A stretch of DNA of 5,079 nucleotides from an uncultured Clostridia bacterium (GTDB taxonomy: Bacteria; Bacillota; Clostridia; TANB77; CAG-508). Location: positions 1 through 5,079 of the forward strand of contig CANRGU010000094.1 in NCBI GenBank assembly GCA_947630255.1, in the 5' to 3' direction. The position numbers and the translations under genes were made by a program. The notes beneath the pieces are model-generated. The model was not told the origin of the DNA, searched no databases, and was given only the letters and a program-made list of their open reading frames with translations. Position 1 is the first letter of the stretch, and every line of letters starts with the position of its first letter. Positions 1-4,162 of this stretch are shown here, piece after piece.

Positions 1-962
1 CTAAACCATTCTGGTGTTTGCAAATCTATTGTATCGAATTTTTTAATTAATTTGTTACCTATACCTAATGCATAAGCATATGGTAGAACTATATAAAAAT
101 ACTCTGGATTCTCATTAGTTAACTTTTGTAATTGAGATGTATTTGCTTTATTTATAAATTTTTTAAATCCTTTTATTTTTCTAAAAAGTTCTGTATTATA
201 TACTGTTTTCTTTTTCATAATACCCATGAAAAATGAAAGAATCGCAATAGTACATATATTAAATATTGTAACAAATATGTTCTCAGCTAACCCCTGCAAG
301 AAACATAATAATAAAATAGGTATTTCTAACAATATTAAGAAAATTTTTTTAGGTATAGATTCAAAATTATAAATAAAATATAGTAATGGTAAAAGTATTG
401 GTGATATTAATATTTGAACTACTATAAGAGTAAGTGGAGATGAGAACATACAAATTATAAATAATATTACTATCATACCCAAAACTAATAAAGAGTGTTT
501 GAGTGAATTCCCTTCGTATGTTTCCTCATCGTTTTCTGTATATAGTTTTTTAATTTTATTTAATTGAATGAAAAAATTACCATATAAATCATTCCAAGTT
601 ACTTCATCACTATGTGAAAATAATTCATTAAAAAAAGTTTTTTCATTTTCGTTAGTTCCATCATAGTCTTTTAATTTTGAAATTTTAAAAGATCTTGATG
701 GTGTTCTATTAAATCTAATATTAATTGCTTCTTTAATTTTTTCAATTTTCAAATATCCTTTATTAGCTAAATATATAACTAATGATAGAATATCTACGTC
801 CTCAGCATATCCCCTATATATTTGTCCAACTTCTGCGCTATTTAAATTCATTGGTGGATAATTTTCGTATTCAATGGATTCCAACATTGAATCTCTTCCA
901 TATTTATTCCATAAGAAATATGTTACTACAATAAAAATAATATCAATAATAATTATTACCAT
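1..962 (-). CDS. DUF2207-family membrane protein, lacking the N-terminal domain; 3' end outside window
   Basis: The reading frame is open for 320 codons from ATG at 962 to the left edge, so its stop lies outside. An AAGGAG site at 974-979 sits 11 nt before the ATG, and an in-frame TAA directly precedes the ATG, which fixes the start. Residues 2-18 form a membrane segment, followed by YGRD (21-24) and a soluble part with SAEVGQIYRGYAEDVDILSL (42-61) and LANKGYLKIEK (65-75). Two or three hydrophobic stretches follow at about 157-198 and 206-248. The end has ENPEYFYIVLPYAYALG (284-300), the recognisable DUF2207 C-terminal block. Family members normally carry a signal peptide and a large extracellular N-terminal domain before the YGRD segment; that part is missing here. 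The family's function is unknown. It could be a natural short form or a truncated remnant, but the frame is intact. Confidence 0.82.
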   Translation of the reverse strand, partial: MVIIIIDIIFIVVTYFLWNKYGRDSMLESIEYENYPPMNLNSAEVGQIYRGYAEDVDILSLVIYLANKGYLKIEKIKEAINIRFNRTPSRSFKISKLKDYDGTNENEKTFFNELFSHSDEVTWNDLYGNFFIQLNKIKKLYTENDEETYEGNSLKHSLLVLGMIVILFIICMFSSPLTLIVVQILISPILLPLLYFIYNFESIPKKIFLILLEIPILLLCFLQGLAENIFVTIFNICTIAILSFFMGIMKKKTVYNTELFRKIKGFKKFINKANTSQLQKLTNENPEYFYIVLPYAYALGIGNKLIKKFDTIDLQTPEWF

Positions 963-1001
963 TTACCAATATTCTCCTTAATTCATTTTTCCCTTTAATT
1001 C

Positions 1002-1010
1002 AGTATATCA
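1002..1010 (-). promoter_or_regulatory. Possible extended -10 promoter for the DUF2207 gene
   Basis: On the minus strand TGATATACT gives an extended -10 (TG-n-TATACT, five of six matches to TATAAT). Transcription would start near 995, about 33 nt before the ATG. The hexamer 17 bp further upstream matches a -35 poorly and lies in the inverted repeat at 1024-1054, so the promoter, if real, depends on the extended -10 and might be controlled through that repeat. Confidence 0.4.
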
Positions 1011-1023
1011 TAAACAATATTAA

Positions 1024-1054
1024 AAGACTAGTAGAAATTTAATCTACTAGTCTT
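1024..1054. repeat. Perfect 12-bp inverted repeat, 7-nt loop
   Basis: AAGACTAGTAGA (1024-1035) and TCTACTAGTCTT (1043-1054) are exact complements separated by AATTTAA. On the minus strand the stem is followed by TTAATATTG, giving a run of only four Ts, so it could be a weak intrinsic terminator that insulates the DUF2207 gene. Because it overlaps the -35 region of the possible promoter at 1002-1010 it could instead be an operator. The sequence does not decide between these. Confidence 0.7.
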
Positions 1055-1100
1055 CTGGTTGCTTTAAAATTTACTACAAGTGGTTACCAATTTCATACAC

Positions 1101-1204
1101 TTTTAAGAGAATTCTATAAAACTGCATAAAAAAATAGTATCAATCAAAACCTATTGATTAATACTGTTTCGACATTTTAGAGTTTTTAAAAGTTCTCTAA
1201 AAAT
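1101..1204. repeat. Imperfect inverted repeat flanking the tRNA terminator
   Basis: TTTTAAGAGAATTCTATAAAACT (1101-1123), read in two halves, matches the reverse complement of 1182-1204 at about 18 of 23 positions, including AGAGAA and AAAACT. The arms enclose the tRNA terminator. I see no target-site duplication and no coding content. It could be a tiny decayed non-autonomous element, an extended RNA fold, or chance in AT-rich DNA. Confidence 0.3.
1128..1165 (-). terminator. Rho-independent terminator of the tRNA-Pro gene
   Basis: On the minus strand AGTATTAATCAA and TTGATTGATACT form a 12-bp stem with one G-U pair and a six-base loop TAGGTT. It is followed by A and seven Ts (1134-1128). After one mismatch the stem can gain three more A-T pairs with the T run. 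It lies 49 nt past the tRNA 3' end, with no gene between, so it most likely ends the tRNA transcript. Confidence 0.8.
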
Positions 1205-1213
1205 TATAAAAAA

Positions 1214-1289
1214 TGGTCGGGGTGACACGGATCGAACGTGCGACCTCATGGTCCCAAACCACGCGCTCTACCAACTGAGCCACACCCCG
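1214..1289 (-). tRNA. tRNA-Pro(UGG)
   Basis: The complete 76-nt cloverleaf reads on the minus strand. The acceptor stem CGGGGTG pairs with CACCCCG, with discriminator A and an encoded CCA (1216-1214). The D arm is GCTC-AGTTGGTA-GAGC. The anticodon stem CGTGG/CCATG encloses the loop TTTGGGA, giving anticodon UGG, which reads proline CCN codons. The T arm is GCACG-TTCGATC-CGTGT. All stems close with at most one wobble pair. It has its own promoter upstream and terminator downstream, so it is a single-gene unit. Confidence 0.97.
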
Positions 1290-1320
1290 AAATATTAAGC
1301 TAAAATTTAAATGCTTATAT

Positions 1321-1349
1321 ATAATAACATATTTTACAGTGATATGCAA
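1321..1349 (-). promoter_or_regulatory. Promoter of tRNA-Pro
   Basis: On the minus strand TTGCAT (1349-1344), a 17-bp spacer and TATTAT (1326-1321), with TG one base before the -10, form an extended sigma-A promoter. Transcription would start near 1314, giving a leader of about 25 nt that RNase P would remove at 1289. Confidence 0.75.
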
Positions 1350-1395
1350 GCAATTTTGTAAAAAAATTATTTTTGGTAAATAAAGTATTTTAGTA

Positions 1396-1424
1396 TTGAC
1401 AAAAAAATAAAATAAAGTTACAAT
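1396..1424 (+). promoter_or_regulatory. Sigma-A promoter of the TSCPD-ohrR operon
   Basis: A perfect TTGACA (1396-1401), a 17-bp spacer and TACAAT (1419-1424) make a near-consensus promoter. Transcription should start around 1431, about 200 nt before the first gene. The -10 hexamer is also the first half-site of the operator at 1419-1448, so a bound repressor would cover the -10 and start site. Confidence 0.85.
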
Positions 1425-1448
1425 CATATTGTATACAATTTAATTATA
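1419..1448. promoter_or_regulatory. Predicted double OhrR operator
   Basis: Four six-base half-sites lie in a row: TACAAT (1419-1424), three bases, ATTGTA (1428-1433), directly TACAAT (1434-1439), three bases, and ATTATA (1443-1448, one mismatch to ATTGTA). The middle forms the perfect 12-bp palindrome ATTGTATACAAT. OhrR of Bacillus subtilis is known to bind an inverted repeat of the TACAATT-AATTGTA type, and this layout closely resembles that operator. Two facts point to autoregulation: the array overlaps the -10 and start site, and the second gene of the operon encodes an OhrR-type protein. Binding itself is inferred. Confidence 0.78.
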
Positions 1449-1627
1449 GAAAATTAAAAGCAATATTAAAATATATTATTTAAGAGTAAAAACCATTGAT
1501 TTAGATAATAATATTATTAAAGTAGATGTTATAAAACTTTAGTATATGAATCAGAACATACTGTAGCTAGATTTGAGCCAGCAGTATAACCTGAAAATAG
1601 AATATCGAATAAAGGAGTTGCTATAAA
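1449..1627 (+). other. Long 5' leader with possible decayed coding sequence
   Basis: About 180 nt separate the operator from the first gene. No known riboswitch pattern is recognised. The leader holds a 14-bp AT-only palindrome (1506-1519). One frame is open from 1450 to a TAG at 1540, ending in IDLDNNIIKVDVIKL. An overlapping frame at 1521-1589 ends in VYESEHTVARFEPAV. Neither has a start codon with a ribosome site. Joined by one frameshift near 1535-1540 they would read as one protein tail, so this may be the remnant of a gene. I cannot name a family for it. Confidence 0.3.
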
Positions 1628-1894
1628 ATGAAATATAGATTTAGAACAGAAAATACATGTGCACAAGAAATCGAGTTTACATTAGAGGGAAATGTAGTAA
1701 CACAAATAAAATTTTTAGGAGGAGGATGTCCCGGCAATTTACAAGCAGTGCCAAGACTTGTTGAGGGAATGACTGTGGAAGAAATAGAGAAAAAATTAGG
1801 AGGAATTATTTGTGGAATAAGAGGAACTTCTTGCGCAGATCAACTTGCAAAAGCTGTTAGAAAAGCATATGATGAGTCAAAAAAATCAGCATAA
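1628..1894 (+). CDS. TSCPD domain protein (TIGR03905 type)
   Basis: This 88-residue cytosolic protein is a single TSCPD domain filling its whole length. Family landmarks are TCAQEIEF (10-17), GGGCPGN (31-37), LVEGM (44-48) and CGIRGTSCADQLAKAV (62-77); the name-giving TSCPD motif reads TSCAD here. Four cysteines (C11, C34, C62, C69) sit at the conserved places and could bind metal or do thiol chemistry. The domain also occurs at the C-terminus of some ribonucleotide reductases; the stand-alone form has no established function. AAAGGAG (1611-1617) lies 10 nt before the ATG. It is the first gene of an operon, with the ohrR-like gene 21 nt downstream, behind a promoter carrying an OhrR-type operator. 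The inference is therefore that it is induced by organic peroxides. Family assignment is firm; its role is a hypothesis. Confidence 0.93.
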   Translation: MKYRFRTENTCAQEIEFTLEGNVVTQIKFLGGGCPGNLQAVPRLVEGMTVEEIEKKLGGIICGIRGTSCADQLAKAVRKAYDESKKSA

Positions 1895-1915
1895 GTTACG
1901 TAAGAAAGGTAAAAT

Positions 1916-2350
1916 ATGAAAGAATTAGAAAAGTTAAAATTAGAAAATCAGCTGTGTTTTCCATTATATGCTTGTTCCAAAGAAATAATAAAAAAATATA
2001 AACCATTTTTGGACGAAATAGATTTAACATATACGCAATATATTACAATGATAGTGCTTTGGGACAAAAAAGAGATTAATGTAAAAGAACTTGGAAATTA
2101 TTTATATTTAGATTCTGGAACATTAACACCAGTATTAAAAAAACTAGAAAATAAGAAATATATAAAAAGAAGTCGTTCAAAAAAAGATGAAAGAAATTTA
2201 ATCATATCAATTACAGAAGTAGGAATGAATTTAAAAAATAAAGCAAAAAATATTCCATCTAAAATGAGTAATTGTATTAATTTAAATCAAGAAGAAGCAT
2301 CAGATTTATATAAATTATTGTACAAAATGTTATCAAATTTTAAAAATTAG
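1916..2350 (+). CDS. ohrR: OhrR-type MarR-family organic peroxide sensor and repressor
   Basis: This 144-residue winged-helix regulator resembles Bacillus OhrR along its whole length. LENQLCFPLYA (9-19) holds the peroxide-sensing cysteine C14, and Y18, Y28 and Y39 match the tyrosines around it in OhrR. The recognition helix is in LYLDSGTLTPVLKKLE (63-78), and the wing is RSRSKKDERN (85-94) with D91 and R93. C20 is an extra cysteine. C120 lies 106 residues after C14, much like the resolving cysteine in two-cysteine OhrR proteins (C22 and C127 in Xanthomonas). In the family, organic hydroperoxides oxidise the sensing cysteine and release the repressor from DNA. AGAAAGGT lies before the ATG. The gene is cotranscribed with the TSCPD gene and probably represses its own operon through 1419-1448. 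No ohr peroxidase gene is adjacent. A more distant MarR role is possible but less likely. Confidence 0.9.
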   Translation: MKELEKLKLENQLCFPLYACSKEIIKKYKPFLDEIDLTYTQYITMIVLWDKKEINVKELGNYLYLDSGTLTPVLKKLENKKYIKRSRSKKDERNLIISITEVGMNLKNKAKNIPSKMSNCINLNQEEASDLYKLLYKMLSNFKN

Positions 2351-2391
2351 TTTAAATCTTTGCATTTTTTTAAATTATATTAAGCCAGTTA

Positions 2392-2430
2392 TTTGAAAAT
2401 GTTGCCCCCCACATAGCAACAATTTTCAAA
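2392..2430 (+). ncRNA. Strong hairpin with C-rich loop in the ohrR 3' region
   Basis: TTTGAAAATGTTGC (2392-2405) pairs with GCAACAATTTTCAAA (2416-2430) over 14 base pairs with one bulged A. The loop is CCCCCACATA (2406-2415). No T run follows, so it is not a standard terminator. CCAGTT (2385-2390) and AAGCTGG (2461-2467) can pair around it, with a small TGAAT/ATTCA hairpin (2440-2455) between, giving a possible multi-branched fold just before the terminator. It may be a 3' UTR structure that protects the mRNA, or a small RNA. I do not recognise a known RNA family. Confidence 0.45.
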
Positions 2431-2467
2431 CAATATAAATGAATATAATAATTCAATTTAAAGCTGG

Positions 2468-2508
2468 AGAAGCAGTAGCAATATTTTTACTACTGCTTTT
2501 AATCTTTT
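2468..2508 (+). terminator. Rho-independent terminator of the TSCPD-ohrR operon
   Basis: AGAAGCAGTAG (2468-2478) pairs with CTACTGCTTTT (2490-2500) over 11 pairs including one G-U, with an 11-nt loop. The T-rich tail continues as AATCTTTT. It lies 118 nt after the ohrR stop and just upstream of a new promoter, so it should separate the operon from the exporter gene. On the minus strand the tail is poor. Confidence 0.75.
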
Positions 2509-2510
2509 AA

Positions 2511-2539
2511 AGAAATAAAATTTGTTTCATTTTATTTTT
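2511..2539. repeat. AT-only inverted repeat
   Basis: AAATAAAAT (2513-2521) and ATTTTATTT (2529-2537) are exact complements around TTGTTTC, extendable by two pairs with one G-U. Coming directly after the terminator it may be a weak second one. It might equally be an operator for the exporter promoter 18 bp downstream, but it matches no metal-regulator box that I know. Confidence 0.35.
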
Positions 2540-2556
2540 ATACATGTTCTGTTTTC

Positions 2557-2585
2557 TTGACTTTAGAGCTAAAAAGTGGTAATAT
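2557..2585 (+). promoter_or_regulatory. Promoter of the exporter gene
   Basis: TTGACT (2557-2562), a 17-bp spacer and TAATAT (2580-2585), preceded by TGG, form an extended -10 promoter. Transcription would start near 2592, leaving a leader of about 75 nt. The -10 region belongs to a tandem repeat that supplies a second extended -10 ten bases downstream. Confidence 0.65.
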
Positions 2586-2595
2586 GTGGTAATAT
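2576..2595 (+). repeat. Tandem 10-bp duplication over the -10 box
   Basis: GTGGTAATAT occurs twice in perfect tandem (2576-2585 and 2586-2595). Each copy contains the extended -10 motif TGGTAATAT; only the first stands 17 bp from the TTGACT at 2557. The junction also spells TATGTGG (2583-2589), which is complementary to seven bases of the hairpin loop at 2409-2415. Confidence 0.85.
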
Positions 2596-2668
2596 GGAAT
2601 TAAAGGCTTAATCGTTTAAAGTAAAGAATACAAAATTTCTTATATGTAAATTTTAAAGGAGGAAAATA

Positions 2669-3526
2669 ATGCACGAATTGTTACATGTGTTAGAACATAC
2701 TGCAATTGATACAATAAGAATATTGCCATTTTTATTAATAGCATATTTAATAATGGAATACCTTGAACATAAAACTACTCATAAAACAAAAGAAGCAATA
2801 AAAAAATCTGGTAAATTCGGACCCTTCATCGGAGGCATATTAGGTGCATTTCCACAATGTGGTTTTTCAGTAACAGCAACAAATTTATATGCAGGAAGAG
2901 TTATAACAATTGGTACATTATTTGCAATATATTTGTCAACATCTGATGAAATGCTTCCAATATTATTATCAGAAGGCGTATCAGGAACGGTAATACTAAA
3001 AATACTAGGAATAAAAATATTAATAGGAATAATTGCAGGTAGCATAATAGATTTAGTCGTAAATATATGCCGTAAAGAAGAAAAAGAAGAACATAAAATA
3101 GAAAGTATATGTAAGCATGATCATTGCCATTGCGAAAATGGAATATGGAAATCAGCAATAAAACATACAGTAAACGTGTTTATATTCATATTCATAATAA
3201 CATTGCTACTAAACATTGTAATAGAATACATAGGCGAAGACACTTTAGGGAAACTAATTTCGAACAAAACAATAATAAGTACACTAATTGTAACATTAAT
3301 TGGTTTAATACCAAACTGTGCATCATCAGTAATATTAACAGAACTTTATTTATCAAATGTATTAAGCTTACCACTAATGATAGGTGGACTATTAGTAAAT
3401 GCGGGAGTAGGACTTTTAGTATTGTTTAGAGTAAATCATAATCAAAAAGAAAATATAAAAATTGTATTAGGATTATACATAATAGGTGTAATCTCAACAA
3501 TAGGATTACAATATATTATTTCATAA
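2669..3526 (+). CDS. Putative heavy-metal or manganese exporter (PF11449, ArsP_2-like)
   Basis: The 285-residue inner-membrane protein has about eight hydrophobic segments, clustered at roughly 12-31, 52-70, 73-90, 105-133, 166-188, 201-222, 231-253 and 262-284. It has an internal duplication: FPQCGFSVTATNLY (61-74) resembles IPNCASSVILTELY (214-227). Each copy holds a Pro-x-Cys motif that probably lines the transport path. LSTSDEMLP (89-97) is a further family signature. The central loop carries C148, H150, H152, C153, H154 and C155, a likely metal-binding cluster, after a charged KEEKEE stretch (136-141). Relatives are annotated as putative manganese transporter or arsenic efflux protein; the substrate is not shown here. 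AAAGGAGG (2655-2662) lies six bases before the ATG. It has its own promoter and no clear terminator before mreD, so readthrough is possible. Confidence 0.85.
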   Translation: MHELLHVLEHTAIDTIRILPFLLIAYLIMEYLEHKTTHKTKEAIKKSGKFGPFIGGILGAFPQCGFSVTATNLYAGRVITIGTLFAIYLSTSDEMLPILLSEGVSGTVILKILGIKILIGIIAGSIIDLVVNICRKEEKEEHKIESICKHDHCHCENGIWKSAIKHTVNVFIFIFIITLLLNIVIEYIGEDTLGKLISNKTIISTLIVTLIGLIPNCASSVILTELYLSNVLSLPLMIGGLLVNAGVGLLVLFRVNHNQKENIKIVLGLYIIGVISTIGLQYIIS

Positions 3527-3551
3527 TTATTTAAACAACACAGGTATTTCC

Positions 3552-3580
3552 TTGAAAAAATGGGAAAAATAAGATACAAT
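3552..3580 (+). promoter_or_regulatory. Promoter upstream of mreD-mrdA
   Basis: TTGAAA (3552-3557), a 17-bp spacer and TACAAT (3575-3580) lie in the 82-nt gap after the exporter gene. Transcription would start near 3587, about 22 nt before the mreD ATG. This allows the cell-wall genes to be transcribed apart from the exporter. A short TTTCC/GGAAA inverted repeat overlaps the -35. Confidence 0.75.
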
Positions 3581-3608
3581 AGTAACATATTAAAATGAAG
3601 GGGCAAAA

Positions 3609-4142
3609 ATGAAAAAAATATTTTCCATTTTATTAGTATTTTTAACATTTATTTTTATATATTTTTTACAATCAAATTTTTTTATTTGGTTTAATATAGC
3701 AGGAGTAAAACCAAATCTTTTTATTATTCTAACATTATTTATAGGAATATTTATAGGTAAGGTATATGGATTTTCCATAGGAATAATATTGGGATTATTG
3801 CTAGATTTTTTTGTAGGAAAAGCCCTAGGAATAAACGCAATATCATTAGCAATTGTAGGATTATGCGGAGGAATATTTATAAAAAACATTTCAAAAGATA
3901 GCAGAATCACAATAATGCTTATGACAATTGTAGCAACATTTATAGCAGAAGTCATATCATATACACTTCAAATAATACTATTCAATTTGTCAATTGAAAT
4001 AATTTCATTTCTAAAAATAATATTATTGGAAATACTGTTTAATTCAATGATAATAATCATCATATATCCAATAATTCAAAAAGCAGGGATAATGATAGAA
4101 AAAGTATTTACAGAGAAAAAAATACTTACAAGATATTATTAG
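3609..4142 (+). CDS. mreD: Rod shape-determining protein MreD
   Basis: This very hydrophobic 177-residue protein has the usual MreD length and about five to six membrane segments (roughly 4-20, 35-50, 53-68, 76-91, 100-127, 132-155). Family features are VKPNL (33-37) after the first segment and GLLLDFFVGKALGINAIS (62-79), followed by the charged loop KNISKDSR (92-99). MreD is the integral membrane partner of MreB and MreC in the elongasome, which guides lateral peptidoglycan synthesis. AAGGGG (3598-3603) lies five bases before the ATG. The mrdA start is 20 nt downstream, so the two genes are cotranscribed. In many Bacillota mreB and mreC come directly before; here a metal exporter does, with a separate promoter between. 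Confidence 0.93.
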   Translation: MKKIFSILLVFLTFIFIYFLQSNFFIWFNIAGVKPNLFIILTLFIGIFIGKVYGFSIGIILGLLLDFFVGKALGINAISLAIVGLCGGIFIKNISKDSRITIMLMTIVATFIAEVISYTLQIILFNLSIEIISFLKIILLEILFNSMIIIIIYPIIQKAGIMIEKVFTEKKILTRYY

Positions 4143-4162
4143 CAAAAGGAGGAAAAAGTAAA

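Noticed and set aside
1074..1127. 17-codon frame on the minus strand (MQFYRILLKVYEIGNHL)
   Set aside because: It has no ribosome site, starts in the T run of the tRNA terminator and matches nothing I recognise. It might be a remnant tail but cannot be supported.
1214..1236. tRNA 3' end as an attachment site of an integrated element
   Set aside because: I found no second copy of the tRNA 3' end and no integrase in the window.
1197..1427. 76-codon open frame on the minus strand
   Set aside because: It runs straight through the tRNA-Pro gene and its promoter and has no ribosome site or family resemblance.
2439..2510. 23-codon hydrophobic peptide (MNIIQFKAGEAVAIF then a Leu/Ile-rich end)
   Set aside because: It has no ribosome site, and its hydrophobic end is simply the terminator hairpin and T run read as codons.
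2351..2668. Manganese (yybP-ykoY) or other riboswitch upstream of the exporter
   Set aside because: None of the conserved yybP-ykoY sequence blocks is visible, and the exporter promoter lies downstream of the structured part and its terminator.
2779..3158. Overlapping minus-strand frames within the exporter gene
   Set aside because: They are shadows of the plus-strand coding sequence, with low-complexity Leu/Ile-rich translations and no ribosome sites.
3575..3589. Second OhrR site at the mreD promoter, because the -10 reads TACAAT
   Set aside because: The half-site is not followed by ATTGTA three bases later. The same holds for TACAAT at 3502 and 4187, which lie inside genes.
3590..3955. 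121-codon minus-strand frame opposite mreD
   Set aside because: It is a shadow of mreD, which has clear family motifs, a ribosome site and a promoter.
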